Assembly (NCBI RefSeq): GCF_015291645.1
Contig: NZ_CP030055.1
Location: 1,736,001-1,800,000 of the forward strand
Length of the DNA: 64,000 nt
DNA from: Bradyrhizobium sp. CCBAU 53340
GTDB taxonomy: Bacteria > Pseudomonadota > Alphaproteobacteria > Rhizobiales > Xanthobacteraceae
Direction: 5' to 3'
Of this stretch, positions 1 through 8,003 are shown piece by piece (the stretch's first letter is position 1; each line of letters starts with the position of its first letter). The notes below the pieces were generated by a model. The model was given only the letters and a program-made list of their open reading frames with translations. It searched no databases and had not been told where the DNA came from. The translations under genes and the position numbers were made by a program.

Positions 1-436
1 GGATCGAGCCGATATTGACGATGCGGCCCTTAGCTGCGCGCAAGGGCGCGAGGAAGGCCTGCGTCATGTTGAAGACGCCGTTGAGATTGAGCGAGATGAT
101 GTCGTTCCAATCCTGCGCGACTGTCTCAGTTTCGGCGGTGAAGGCATTGCGGCGGGTAATGCCGGCGTTGTTCACGAGGATCGAGACCTGCCCGACCTTG
201 TCGGCGACCTGCCTCGCCAGCGCGAAGCAATCCTGGCGCCTCGTCACATCAAGCGCAAAGCTCTCGGCTCTTCCCCCGGCCTTGCGGATCTCCTGCGCGG
301 CTTCCGCGACCGTGTCGGCATTGACGTCGAGCAGCACCATCTGCGCGCCCTCGCGGGCATAGCCGGCGGCGATCGCCCGGCCGATGCCGGAACCGGCGCC
401 AGTGACGACGGCGATGTGATTTGCGAGCAATGCCAT
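1..436 (-). CDS. SDR family oxidoreductase, 3' part cut by the window edge
   Basis: This is the N-terminal 145 codons of a short-chain dehydrogenase/reductase; the gene runs off the left edge. The start is an ATG at 436 (MALLANHIAVVTG). The Rossmann cofactor motif TGAGSGIG is at residues 12-19, an Asp that usually favours NAD(H) ends the second strand (VLLDV), and the structural NNAG motif is near residue 90. The catalytic Tyr-x-x-x-Lys lies outside the window, so activity cannot be judged. Substrate is unknown; the family oxidises or reduces alcohols and ketones in the cytoplasm. Confidence 0.88.
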   Translation of the reverse strand, partial: MALLANHIAVVTGAGSGIGRAIAAGYAREGAQMVLLDVNADTVAEAAQEIRKAGGRAESFALDVTRRQDCFALARQVADKVGQVSILVNNAGITRRNAFTAETETVAQDWNDIISLNLNGVFNMTQAFLAPLRAAKGRIVNIGSI

Positions 437-547
437 GGCAATTTCCTTCCGGATTCGTTTCTAAGTTTCATGAAAGGCTAACCCGAAATTAAGGGGTCGG
501 AAACGGCGGCCTTGGCATACTGATCGTCATTGCTAAACGTTGCGCGC

Positions 548-1033
548 ATGATGGAACGGCTGGAATCCTGGAAACTCACTCTCGAGCGCCTGCGGTCGGC
601 GGACGAGGCCGATTGGGCCGAAGCCGGCCGGCTGGTGGCCGAGATCGCGCGGATGAGCACGGATGCCACGCTGCGGCAGGCGGCCGAGCAGGCGCTGCCT
701 GTGCTGCGCCAGGCCGCGGACAATGACGATCACGGCGTCACGCTGGCGGCCCGGCGCCGCATCGGCGTGGTCCTCGATGTTGTCCATGATCTGACCGCGC
801 CGCGCTTCGGCCGCCGCAACGCCGCGCCGAAGAAGCTGTCGAGCGAGGATCGCGCCCGCAAGATGCTGGGCCTGCCGCTCGCGGTGCAGCTCACCTGCGA
901 CGACATCAACCAGGCCTATCGCCGCGCCGCCAAGGGCATGCATCCCGACCAGGGCGGCAGCGCGCAGGCCTTCATCGATCTCGCGGCCGCGCGTGATGTC
1001 TTGATCCATCCCGGCGCGCACAAGGACGCCTGA
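548..1033 (+). CDS. J-domain (DnaJ-like) protein
   Basis: A 161-residue protein whose last third is J-domain-like: after a helical N-terminal part comes ARKMLGLP, then AYRRAAKGMHPDQGGS, which holds the HPD tripeptide that J-proteins use to stimulate Hsp70 ATPase. The J-domain sits at the C-terminus and there is no Gly/Phe or zinc region, so this is a class III J-protein and a co-chaperone with an unknown client. The ATG at 548 is preferred; an in-frame TTG at 530 would add six residues. It is convergent with the secreted protein ending at 1040. Confidence 0.78.
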   Translation: MMERLESWKLTLERLRSADEADWAEAGRLVAEIARMSTDATLRQAAEQALPVLRQAADNDDHGVTLAARRRIGVVLDVVHDLTAPRFGRRNAAPKKLSSEDRARKMLGLPLAVQLTCDDINQAYRRAAKGMHPDQGGSAQAFIDLAAARDVLIHPGAHKDA

Positions 1034-1039
1034 CGGCGC

Positions 1040-1672
1040 TCAGCTCTTGTTCACGCAGCTCGGATAGGGCGCGGCTTCGCCCGGGATGATCGGGCAGAGG
1101 TCGATCGGCCCGAGATCGCGCAGCCGCGCGTCCCAGCTGATGTCGTTGACCTGCGGGTCGTCGCTTTCGGGGCCGCGCTCCGCCCATTGGATGGTGTAGT
1201 AGTCGGTCGCGCCCTTGAGCGCGATCAGAAGGGCGGTCTCGCTGTGCCGCGTCGGACCGCTGTCGATGCGGCCGCAACCGATCACCGCGACGAAGCCCTC
1301 GTAGCGGCCGAACTTCGTCTCGCCCAAAGGCCTTGCGGCAAAACTGTCGGGACAGGCCGATTTGAAGCCGCCTGCGATCGTGCCCGCAAGCATCTGCGGC
1401 GAGGCGCCTGGCGTCAGCGTCATGCCCTTCTCGCCGGTGACTGTGATCATCTGGGTCCAGCGCTCGGGCGTCTCGCCCCGCAGCACCGCTTCGCGGATGT
1501 AGTGGCCGCCCTTGGTGTTCTCGAACACCACCGTGAAATTCGACGGCATCGTGAACGAGACGAGCTGGCCGAAGATCGGCGAGATCACGCGGAAGGATTG
1601 CGGGGCTTGCGCCTGCGCGGCTGCGGCGAACAGGAGCGATGCGGCCAGTCCTGCTGTCGTGGTTGCACGCAT
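1040..1672 (-). CDS. secreted protein of unknown function
   Basis: A 210-residue protein with a clear Sec signal peptide (MRATTTAGLAASLLFAAAAQAQA, cut likely after AQA at about residue 22). The mature part has several cysteines (ACPDSF, VIGCGR, DLCPI, PSCVNKS), which fits disulfides in an oxidising periplasm. I recognise no catalytic motif. The start ATG is at 1672. A strong hairpin terminator of the upstream gene (1696-1741) lies just before it, so it probably has its own promoter or depends on read-through. Confidence 0.72.
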   Translation of the reverse strand: MRATTTAGLAASLLFAAAAQAQAPQSFRVISPIFGQLVSFTMPSNFTVVFENTKGGHYIREAVLRGETPERWTQMITVTGEKGMTLTPGASPQMLAGTIAGGFKSACPDSFAARPLGETKFGRYEGFVAVIGCGRIDSGPTRHSETALLIALKGATDYYTIQWAERGPESDDPQVNDISWDARLRDLGPIDLCPIIPGEAAPYPSCVNKS

Positions 1673-1695
1673 CGACCTGCTCCAGATTCAGCGAG

Positions 1696-1741
1696 TTAAA
1701 AGAAGACCGGGCAGGGATGCTAGCATCGCATCCTTGCCCGG
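1696..1741 (-). terminator. Rho-independent terminator after the small secreted protein
   Basis: A hairpin with stem CCGGGCAAGGATGC / GCATCCCTGCCCGG (one mismatch) on the minus strand is followed by TCTTCTTTTAA. It sits 25 bp past the stop codon of the gene at 1766-2017. Confidence 0.8.
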
Positions 1742-1765
1742 CCCTGTCGTCCGCCGAACGAAATC

Positions 1766-2017
1766 CTACCAGCTGCAGTGGCCGGCCTTCAGCGCGTGAT
1801 CCTTCAGCGCGAGCGCGTCGAGGAAGGTCGGCACCGAGGCGCTGGCGCGATGATAGCCGGCCGGCCACGGCGTGGTCGGAATGCTCTCGTCCCAGATCTG
1901 GCACACGCCGCTGTCGTGCCAGCGGATCAAATGATAGCCGGCCTCGGCCGGGCTCGCGGCAACGAAGGCGGCAGCGGCGAGACCGGCGGCAGCGCAAAGC
2001 ATGGAAAGACGACGCAT
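1766..2017 (-). CDS. small secreted protein, paralogue of the next gene
   Basis: An 83-residue protein with a signal peptide (cleavage likely after SPAEA, about residue 26). The mature part starts GYHLIRWHDSGVCQIWDE, strikingly like GYYVIRWDNTGICQVWNE in the neighbour at 2263-2523, and both end in a Cys-containing tail (GHCSW / RRCTL). The two cysteines may form a disulfide. The ATG at 2017 has GAGGAG just upstream. It is probably periplasmic; function unknown. The terminator at 1696-1741 ends the unit. Confidence 0.72.
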   Translation of the reverse strand: MRRLSMLCAAAGLAAAAFVAASPAEAGYHLIRWHDSGVCQIWDESIPTTPWPAGYHRASASVPTFLDALALKDHALKAGHCSW

Positions 2018-2200
2018 GGATCAGCTCCTCAAATTGAAAGATGTGATGCGCCTCCCGGCAATGCGGGGAGGGTGGTGCGGGACGCTTCCTCAGCCAGCGC
2101 CCCGGACAAGAGGTGAGTAGTTCCGTCTGCGGATCAGGTTCAAACCGCGCGCGCGGGAAATGGCGCGATTTGCGGCGAAAAGCCGGGCGCGGGGCCAGCG

Positions 2201-2240
2201 CAAAAGCAAAGGGCGGGCTGCTCGCGCAGGCCCGCCCTTT
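2201..2240 (-). terminator. Rho-independent terminator
   Basis: An 11-bp stem, AAAGGGCGGGC / GCCCGCCCTTT, followed by GCTTTTG on the minus strand, lies directly after the stop of the gene at 2263-2523. Confidence 0.75.
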
Positions 2241-2262
2241 CGGAATTGGATGACCTGGAGGC

Positions 2263-2523
2263 TCAGAGCGTGCAGCGGCGCTCGGCGCGCATCTTGATCT
2301 GGAGTTCGGAGGCCTGGGTGAAGGTGGGGAGCGGCTTGCTGACGACCTTGTAGGTCGACACGCCCCACTGGAACGGCTTGTACTTCAGGTCCTCGTTCCA
2401 GACCTGGCAGATGCCGGTGTTGTCCCAACGGATCACGTAATAGCCGACCTTCGCGGACGCGGGCACGGCGAAGACGGAACTGGTAATGCCGGCAACGGCA
2501 CAAAGGGCGAGAACGCGACGCAT
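2263..2523 (-). CDS. small secreted protein, paralogue of the 1766-2017 gene
   Basis: An 86-residue protein; the start is the ATG at 2523 (MRRVLALCAVAG) with AAGGAG upstream, not the longer open frame. The signal peptide ends around VPASA. The mature part carries the same YxxIRW(D/H)xxGxCQxW(D/N)E motif as its neighbour, then a charged tail ending RRCTL. The two genes look like a tandem duplication that has diverged. Function unknown; each has its own terminator, so they are likely expressed separately. Confidence 0.72.
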   Translation of the reverse strand: MRRVLALCAVAGITSSVFAVPASAKVGYYVIRWDNTGICQVWNEDLKYKPFQWGVSTYKVVSKPLPTFTQASELQIKMRAERRCTL

Positions 2524-2666
2524 GAAATATCTCCTTGTGGGGCGGGTGAGCCGAAAATTCGTGCGGTAAAAACAGCCCCTTTGCAAGCCGGGGAGCCGCC
2601 TTTCACGGACATGTCAGGCCGAGGCGGACACTTGGTTTGGCTGCGTGCCCCGCAGGACACACACGC

Positions 2667-3050
2667 TCACTTCGCCAGCGAGGCCACCGCCTCGATCTCG
2701 ATCAGCATCTTCGGATCGGGCAGCGCCTGCACCACGCAGGTGGTGCGTGCGGGATAGGGCGGCGGGCCGAACGCGCCGGCATAGAGCGCGTTCATCGCGG
2801 CAACATCAGTGGCGCGGGTCAGCAGCACGTTGATCTTGGCGAGATCGCGCATGGTGGCGCCGGCCTCGTCCAGCACGCGCTTGATGTTGACGACGACATT
2901 GGCGAACTGTGCCTCGAACCCGTCGGGCAGCGCGCCATGGGCGTCGAAACCGGGAATGCCCGATACGAACAGCAAGTCGCCGACGCGGGTCGCGAAGGAC
3001 AACGGCGGCGCCTTGACATGCGGCGGGGGCGCGAAGTGCTGGATCGGCAT
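2667..3050 (-). CDS. RidA family (YjgF/YER057c/UK114) protein
   Basis: A 127-residue protein starting at the ATG at 3050 (MPIQHFAPP). It has the family layout: GDLLFVSGIPGFD near residues 25-40, then FANVVVNIKRVLDEAGATMRD, and the C-terminal PARTTCV motif with the Arg that binds the substrate carboxylate in active RidA proteins, followed by LIEIEAVA. RidA enzymes hydrolyse reactive 2-aminoacrylate-type enamine/imine intermediates in the cytoplasm. The conserved Arg argues for real deaminase activity. Confidence 0.87.
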   Translation of the reverse strand: MPIQHFAPPPHVKAPPLSFATRVGDLLFVSGIPGFDAHGALPDGFEAQFANVVVNIKRVLDEAGATMRDLAKINVLLTRATDVAAMNALYAGAFGPPPYPARTTCVVQALPDPKMLIEIEAVASLAK

Positions 3051-3264
3051 GGGGACCTCGGATGCTGCTGGTGATTGGAGCTTGCGGGAAGCGTAGCGGT
3101 GTGCGGGGCGTGGTCCAACACAAAACGCGAAAACAACCCCATGCACAGTAGAAATCATTGGCGAAACGGAAATTCTGTAATTCAGAAATTTGGATTGACC
3201 CGTCGGGCAAAACAGGAGCAGAATGGCATGGTGGGTGAGACGGGTGTGTGCAGACGCTCGGTCT

Positions 3265-3404
3265 TGCTTCGCCTCTCCCCGCGTGCGGCCCTCTCGGGGG
3301 AGAGGCGGGAATCCATCCACCCCGTCATTGCGAGCGCAGCGAAGCAATCCAGACTGTCTCCGCGGAAGGATTCTGGATTGCTTCGCTGCGCTCGCAATGA
3401 CGGA
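3265..3404. repeat. dispersed palindromic repeats (two families)
   Basis: The 472-bp gap between the genes starting at 3050 and 3523 holds a CTCCCCG...GGGGAG palindrome (about 3270-3308) and then a large inverted repeat: CGTCATTGCGAGCGCAGCGA at 3323 pairs with the complement ending near 3402. The second family recurs at 36293-36380. I see no gene in the gap; 3051-3264 and 3405-3522 presumably hold the divergent promoters. Confidence 0.8.
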
Positions 3405-3522
3405 GAATGAGGAACGGTCTGAGGGAAACGAGCCCCATCATGTTGCCGCCGTGATCGATCGGATAAATTACGGCGCCTGATTCGTTTTCCCTCCCTTGAA
3501 AAATAGCCCCCGGAGACGCCCC

Positions 3523-3957
3523 ATGAAGATTGCTTCCACCTTGCGTGCCGCGCTCGTCGCCATTGCTGCCCTCGCCGGCCTCTCGACCGCGGCGCAGGCC
3601 GACGACGGCACGGTGGTGCTGACGATCTACAAGGCGGGCTGGTTTATCGGCGGTTCGGGCGGCTCGGGCGTACTGAACTTCCACGGCCGCTCCTATGCGC
3701 TCTCGACCGGCGGGCTCGATTACGGTCTCGTGTTCGGCGGCTCCAAGACCGTGCTGCGTGGCCGCGTCTCCAACATCGTCCGTCCCTCCGACGTCGCCGG
3801 CGTCTACGGCGCCGCCGGTGCCGGCCTTGCCGTCGGCCGTGGCGCCCGCGCCATCGTGCTGACCAACCAGAAGGGCGCGGTGCTGGAGCTGTCGGGCTAC
3901 CAGACCGGCCTGATGGCGAATGCGGATCTCAGCGGTCTTGCCATCACGATGCGGTAG
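3523..3957 (+). CDS. exported Gly-rich protein, possibly EipA/DUF1134-like
   Basis: A 144-residue protein from the ATG at 3523 (MKIASTLRAAL) with CGGAGA upstream. The signal peptide ends at AAQA (about residue 25). The mature part is rich in glycine and small residues in a beta-strand pattern (GWFIGGSGGSGVLNF, GVYGAAGAGLAVGRGARAIV). This recalls the EipA/DUF1134 envelope-integrity family of Rhizobiales, which has a similar YGA-AGAGxAxGxGA stretch, but the match is from memory. Its stop lies 13 bp from a palindromic repeat. Confidence 0.65.
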   Translation: MKIASTLRAALVAIAALAGLSTAAQADDGTVVLTIYKAGWFIGGSGGSGVLNFHGRSYALSTGGLDYGLVFGGSKTVLRGRVSNIVRPSDVAGVYGAAGAGLAVGRGARAIVLTNQKGAVLELSGYQTGLMANADLSGLAITMR

Positions 3958-3970
3958 CACGCGGTGCCGT

Positions 3971-4070
3971 CGGGTGGGCAAAGGCGCGTAGCGCCGTGCC
4001 CACCACTCTCCGTGAATGCGCAAGAACGTGGGCACGTCGCGCGAAGACGCGCGCCTTTGCCCACCCTACG
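3971..4070. repeat. GTGGGCAAAGGCGC palindromic repeat
   Basis: The outer arms GGGTGGGCAAAGGCGC and GCGCCTTTGCCCACCC are inverted, with a second inner pair (GTGCCCAC / GTGGGCAC). The same family is at 6881-6984 and 7696-7817, and a TTAG variant is at 9882-10031. Confidence 0.8.
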
Positions 4071-4132
4071 AAATCCCGAGTGTGTCGACGCTCTGCTCGC
4101 CACTGCATGTGAGCTGCGCGCAAGACGCGCGC

Positions 4133-4525
4133 TCAACGCGCCGATTGCTTGGCCTTGTCGTCGGTCGTGCTGGCCTGCGCGCGCTTGCCGGAGCGGATCA
4201 TCAGGAACGATCCTGACGTATCCGGCAGCCGCCAGCGCCCGTCGATCTCGGTCGCCTCGCCGTTCATGATGCCGTCGTAATGGACGATGCCGAAGCCGTA
4301 GCCCGGCGGCTCGTAGCGCTTGACGAACGACACGACGCTGCCGGCACGATGGCCCGTGATCGAGGCGCTGTGGGTTCGCACCGGGCAGTGCGGATTCGAG
4401 CATGGCTCGGTGACGCTGCCGCTGAGCGCGCCGCCGGTCTCGACCAGCGTCGCCGTGAACGTGACCATTCCCGTGCCGGGTTGAATGTAAGTGCCGTCCC
4501 AGACACCGGAGAGATCGTCGCTCAC
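4133..4525 (-). CDS. conserved hypothetical protein, GTG start
   Basis: A 130-residue protein with no signal peptide if it begins at the GTG at 4525 (VSDDLSGVWDGTYIQ). That start is chosen because AGAGGAAG lies about ten bases upstream; a longer frame starts at 4579. The sequence is a short beta-rich domain beginning LSGVWDGTY, with a Cys pair (EPCSNPHCPV) and later GEATEIDGRWRLPDTSGSF. The G-x-W pattern suggests a small lipocalin/DUF-type beta barrel, but I cannot name the family. Function unknown. Confidence 0.6.
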   Translation of the reverse strand: MSDDLSGVWDGTYIQPGTGMVTFTATLVETGGALSGSVTEPCSNPHCPVRTHSASITGHRAGSVVSFVKRYEPPGYGFGIVHYDGIMNGEATEIDGRWRLPDTSGSFLMIRSGKRAQASTTDDKAKQSAR

Positions 4526-4703
4526 AGCAGTGGCTTCCTCTATGTGCGCCGGTTGAAGCCCGGACCTTCCACCCTCCACGGTCTTCCACTCGAAGTCGTA
4601 TCGCTGCGATCACGCCCTTGCAATAGTCCGCGCACGACGTCGATGGATCGGAGGATGCGCGGGCATCAACCGTTTGGCGGAGGGGCGCTGCCGATCGGGA
4701 TCG

Positions 4704-5243
4704 CTACTGCGGTTTGGCGAAGCTGAGTTGCCGGAATTCGGCAGGCGGTGCGTCATTCGCGCCCGTGACCTGGACCGAGAAGGTGCTGTGGTTGATGCCG
4801 GTCTTCTCGGGGACGACGGACGCGCCAACCATCGTGTATCTGTAGCCTCCATCCTCGCTCCAGGATTTCGGCAGCAGATAATAGGACTTGCCGGCCTCCA
4901 CCGTGAATTGCGCCGGATGCGGTGTGCCCGAGATCACCCGCGTCCAGTATTCGTCGGGCGAACTCACATTGTGCGGCCCGGGCGGCAGATCGACGGTGGT
5001 GTACTGTCCGGGCGGAAGCGACATCAGCCGCTTGCCGTCGACCTCGATCGGAAGCGCGAACACGCTGGTGTTGAAGCCGAAGGGCCGCCCAATATTGACG
5101 GATGCGTGGCCCGCCTTCGGCGGTGCCGGCAAGGCGGACGCCACCGTCGTTTGCTCCGGAGCGGACAGGCAACCGGAGAGCAGGCTTGCGACGAACCCAA
5201 CCATGCAAGGGCCCGCAAGCCGATGCCACGCGATATGCTTCAA
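4704..5243 (-). CDS. lipoprotein, DUF2846-like
   Basis: The protein has a lipoprotein signal: a basic N-region (KHIAWHR), a hydrophobic stretch and the lipobox LLSGC. The mature lipoprotein would start at that Cys. A TTG at 5243 is the preferred start because it gives a normal signal peptide; an ATG at 5204 and a longer frame to 5321 are alternatives. The mature part (RPFGFNTSVFALPIEVDGK, LPPGQYTTVDLPPGPHNV, AGKSYYLLPK) follows the DUF2846 pattern of PEGA-like beta proteins. It is probably anchored to the inner or outer membrane. Function unknown. Confidence 0.62.
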   Translation of the reverse strand: MKHIAWHRLAGPCMVGFVASLLSGCLSAPEQTTVASALPAPPKAGHASVNIGRPFGFNTSVFALPIEVDGKRLMSLPPGQYTTVDLPPGPHNVSSPDEYWTRVISGTPHPAQFTVEAGKSYYLLPKSWSEDGGYRYTMVGASVVPEKTGINHSTFSVQVTGANDAPPAEFRQLSFAKPQ

Positions 5244-5437
5244 GACGCCCCGCCCCCCGAATTGCACCAGATGTGCATATGCCCCGATGCTCGTTTTGCG
5301 GGAGCAAGCGGCGCGAGTCAAGGCGCCGAATGGGTCTAGAAAATGATAAGGCCTGTCGGATTGCCGTGCTGGCGTTCGTCCTTCGGAAAGCCGCGCGCAT
5401 CCACGCTTGCGGTCCCAGCGCGAAAGGAACTCCGCAT

Positions 5438-5875
5438 ATGACCTCCATCACGCCGTTTCTCTGGTTCGACAACAACGTCCCCGAAGCCGTCGCTTTCTAC
5501 AAATCGGTGTTCCCCCGCGCAAAGGTCGAGACCGTCAGCGACTTCATGGCGGTGTTCGAGCTCGAAGGGCAGCGCTTCCACGCCCTCAATGGCGGACCGC
5601 TCCACCGCTTCAACGAGGCGGTGTCGTTCTTTATCAGCGTCGAAACGCAGGAGGAGGTCGACTATTTCTGGGGCCGCCTCACCGCCGACGGCGGCGAAGA
5701 ATCCCGCTGCGGCTGGCTCAAGGACAGGTTTGGCCTGTCCTGGCAGGTGATCCCGACGGCGCTCGGCCGCTATCTCGCCGATGCTGACAGGACCAAGGCC
5801 AACCGCGTCATGCAGGCGATGATGGGGATGAAGAAGATCGTGATTGCGGAGTTGGATAGAGCGTATGCGGGGTGA
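5438..5875 (+). CDS. VOC family protein (PhnB-like)
   Basis: A 145-residue protein from the ATG at 5438 with AAAGGAA upstream. It begins TSITPFLWFDNNVPEAVAFY, the standard opening of the PhnB/3-demethylubiquinone-methyltransferase-like branch of the vicinal-oxygen-chelate superfamily, and continues FELEGQRFHALNGGP, VDYFWGRLTADGGEE and GLSWQVIP. These proteins are single-domain relatives of glyoxalase. The substrate is unknown and most members have no proven activity. It appears to stand alone; a palindromic repeat follows at 5889. Confidence 0.85.
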   Translation: MTSITPFLWFDNNVPEAVAFYKSVFPRAKVETVSDFMAVFELEGQRFHALNGGPLHRFNEAVSFFISVETQEEVDYFWGRLTADGGEESRCGWLKDRFGLSWQVIPTALGRYLADADRTKANRVMQAMMGMKKIVIAELDRAYAG

Positions 5876-5888
5876 GGCGGATGGCGGC

Positions 5889-6012
5889 GTGCCCCGGACG
5901 CAGTGCAGCGCGCCGCTTTTTGCGGCGTGATGCGCTGCAGAGCCGGGGCCCATGCCGCATCCGTGCTGGAGCCTCTGGGTCCCGGGTCTGCGCTACGCTT
6001 GCCCGGGACACG
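5889..6012. repeat. GTGCCCCGGACGCAGTGCAG repeat, copy 1
   Basis: A composite inverted repeat starting GTGCCCCGGACGCAGTGCAG and ending TGCCCGGGACACGA. An almost identical copy lies at 9745-9870. It fills the space between the VOC gene and the ribitol dehydrogenase. Confidence 0.85.
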
Positions 6013-6142
6013 ATACCAGATGGCGCAGCGCTATCAGCATCGTGGGGTAGCCAATGGCGCTTCGTGCCCACGAGGCCAGTGTTCCGCATCGCCAATCTGC
6101 CTCGCACCGCTATACTGCCTGCATCAGCAGGATGGTGATCTC

Positions 6143-6871
6143 ATGGCAAGAAAACTGGAAGGCAAGGTCGCGGCCGTAACCGGAGCGGCGTCGGGCATTG
6201 GGCTCGCAAGCACTGAAGCGATGCTGGCCGCGGGCGCGCGGGTGGTGATGGTCGACCGCGACGAGGCTGCGCTCAACGCGCTCTGCAAAAAGCATGGCGA
6301 CGCGATGATCCCGCTGGTCGTCAACCTCCTGGACCCCAAAGACTGCGCAACGCTGCTGCCGCGCGTGCTGGAGCAGGCAGGCCAGCTCGACATCTTCCAC
6401 GCGAATGCTGGGACCTATGTCGGCGGCGACCTCATCGATGCCGACACCATTGCGATCGACCGCATGCTGAACCTGAACGTCAACGTCGTGATGAAGAACG
6501 TGCACGACGTGCTGCCGCACATGATCGCGCGTGGCAGCGGCGACATCATCGTCACGAGCTCGCTGGCGGCGCATTTTCCGACGCCATGGGAGCCGGTCTA
6601 TGCCTCGTCGAAATGGGCGATCAACTGCTTCGTCCAGACGGTGCGGCGTCAGGTCTTCAAGCACGGCATTCGCGTCGGCTCGATCTCGCCCGGCCCTGTC
6701 GTCACCGCGCTGCTCGCGGACTGGCCGGCCGAGAAGCTGCAGGAAGCCAGGGACTCCGGCAGCCTGCTGGAGGCCAGCGAAGTGGCTGAAGTCGTGATGT
6801 TCATGCTGACGCGCCCGCGCGGCATGACCATCCGCGACGTAGTGATGATGCCGACGAATTTCGATCTGTAA
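6143..6871 (+). CDS. rbtD: ribitol 2-dehydrogenase (SDR family)
   Basis: A 242-residue SDR enzyme from the ATG at 6143. It has the cofactor motif TGAASGIG near residues 15-22, Asp in VMVDRDE for NAD specificity, HANAG in place of NNAG, catalytic Ser in IIVTSSLAA and the YASSK pair (Tyr-x-x-x-Lys). Stretches LDIFHANAG, PGPVVTALL, DWP, EVAEVVMFMLTR and the C-terminal TIRDVVMMPTNFDL closely follow ribitol 2-dehydrogenase of Klebsiella and rhizobia as I recall it, which supports ribitol to D-ribulose oxidation with NAD. The usual polyol transporter and kinase genes are not adjacent, so it may act with genes elsewhere. Confidence 0.82.
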   Translation: MARKLEGKVAAVTGAASGIGLASTEAMLAAGARVVMVDRDEAALNALCKKHGDAMIPLVVNLLDPKDCATLLPRVLEQAGQLDIFHANAGTYVGGDLIDADTIAIDRMLNLNVNVVMKNVHDVLPHMIARGSGDIIVTSSLAAHFPTPWEPVYASSKWAINCFVQTVRRQVFKHGIRVGSISPGPVVTALLADWPAEKLQEARDSGSLLEASEVAEVVMFMLTRPRGMTIRDVVMMPTNFDL

Positions 6872-6880
6872 CGTGCTCTC

Positions 6881-6984
6881 GTAGGGTGGACAAAGGCGCG
6901 CGTCTTCGCGCGACGTGCCCACGTTCTGTCGGACCCATGGAAAGGTGGTGGGCACGGCGCAAGGGCGCCTTTGCCCACCCTACG
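6881..6984. repeat. GTAGGGTGG-CAAAGGCGC palindromic repeat
   Basis: Inverted arms GTAGGGTGGACAAAGGCGC and GGCGCCTTTGCCCACCCTAC enclose a second pair. The right edge supplies the TAG stop codon of the glutathione S-transferase gene (6980-6982). Confidence 0.85.
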
Positions 6985-7627
6985 AAATCGCCGCCGCCGT
7001 GAACACTGCCAGCTGCGCCTCGAACGCGCGGCGGAAGGCCGGGCGTGCTTCGCCGCGGGCGACGTAGGACGACAGCGTCGGATAGCCCTCGAGCATGCGC
7101 GAGGCATTCAGCCGGCGCAGCACCGTCACCATCAGGAGATCGCCGGCGCTGAACGCGCCATCGAGCCAATCGGCGCCGCCGAGGTGGCGGGCCAGCTCGT
7201 CGAGCCTGGTCGCGACGCGCTTCCGCAGCATCGGCTGCCGCTGCTCATACCAGCTCTCGTCGCGCTCCAGCAGCGTCGCCATCCCGAGCTCGACGATCGG
7301 CGGCTCCATCGTGTTGAGCGCAGCAAACATCCAGGCGATCGCGCGGCACCTCGCATTCGCATCCCTCGGCAGCAAACCGTAATGACGCTCGGCGATATGG
7401 AGCACGATCGCGCCGGTCTCGAACAGGACGAGATCGCCGTCCTCATAGGTCGGGATCTGCCCGAACGGATGCAGCGCCAGATGCGCCGGCTGCTTCATGG
7501 CCTCGAACGACAGCAGGCGCACGTCGTAGGGCTGGCCGACTTCTTCAAGTGCCCAGCGCACGCGCATGTCGCGCGCCTGTCCCTTGCCGCGGTCGGGCGA
7601 GTTTGCGAAGGCGGTGATGGTGGGCAT
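6980..7627 (-). CDS. glutathione S-transferase family protein
   Basis: A 215-residue protein from the ATG at 7627 (MPTITAFANSPDRGKGQARD). The N-terminal thioredoxin-like domain has RVRWALEEVGQPYDVRLL, then HPFGQIPTYEDGDLVLFETGAIVLHIAE, where I-P and the E-T-G-A-I turn form the glutathione site. An all-helical domain follows, with WLDGAFSAGDLLMVTVLRRL containing the N-capping Asp motif. Cytoplasmic, glutathione conjugation or reduction; substrate unknown. The last codon TCG is followed by a TAG that belongs to the GTAGGGTGG repeat, so the repeat edge may have set the C-terminus. Confidence 0.87.
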   Translation of the reverse strand: MPTITAFANSPDRGKGQARDMRVRWALEEVGQPYDVRLLSFEAMKQPAHLALHPFGQIPTYEDGDLVLFETGAIVLHIAERHYGLLPRDANARCRAIAWMFAALNTMEPPIVELGMATLLERDESWYEQRQPMLRKRVATRLDELARHLGGADWLDGAFSAGDLLMVTVLRRLNASRMLEGYPTLSSYVARGEARPAFRRAFEAQLAVFTAAAIS

Positions 7628-7695
7628 GGGCGGGCTCCGGGGCGGCTTTATCTCTGGACCTAGGACGAACGAACGGAGCGAATTCCGACAGCATC

Positions 7696-7817
7696 GTAGG
7701 GTGGGCAAAGCGACTTGTCCGCCGTAGCTTGAGGAGCGGAGGCGGAGGCGTGCCCACGTTCCATCGGATTGGTGAGAGATCGTGGGCACGGCGCAAGAGC
7801 GCCTTTGCCCACCCTAC
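7696..7817. repeat. GTAGGGTGGGCAAAG palindromic repeat
   Basis: Same family as 6881-6984, with outer arms GTAGGGTGGGCAAAG and CTTTGCCCACCCTAC. With the next repeat it fills the 376-bp gap between the genes at 7627 and 8004; I see no gene there. Confidence 0.85.
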
Positions 7818-7860
7818 GGGACCGCGTGGCACGAAGCGATCACGTAGCCCAACCCTCAGT

Positions 7861-7986
7861 GTCGTCCCGGCGAACGCCGGGACCCATACCGCGGAATCTA
7901 TCGGTTGTGGCCGATAGACGTACCGAACGACGAGTCTTCGCCAAACCTCTGTCTGTGGCTATGGGTCCCGGCGTTCGCCGGGACGA
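7861..7986. repeat. CGTCCCGGCGAACGCCGGGA double palindrome
   Basis: CGTCCCGGCGAACGCCGGGA at 7863 reappears inverted near the right end (GTCCCGGCGTTCGCCGGGAC). Each arm is itself a hairpin. It ends about 18 bp before the stop of the first glycosylase copy. Confidence 0.85.
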
Positions 7987-8003
7987 CAACCGAATGCGGG
8001 GCG

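Noticed and set aside
3265..3404. CRISPR array
   Set aside because: Repeats are large single palindromes from different families, not short regular repeats with spacers, and no cas gene is present.
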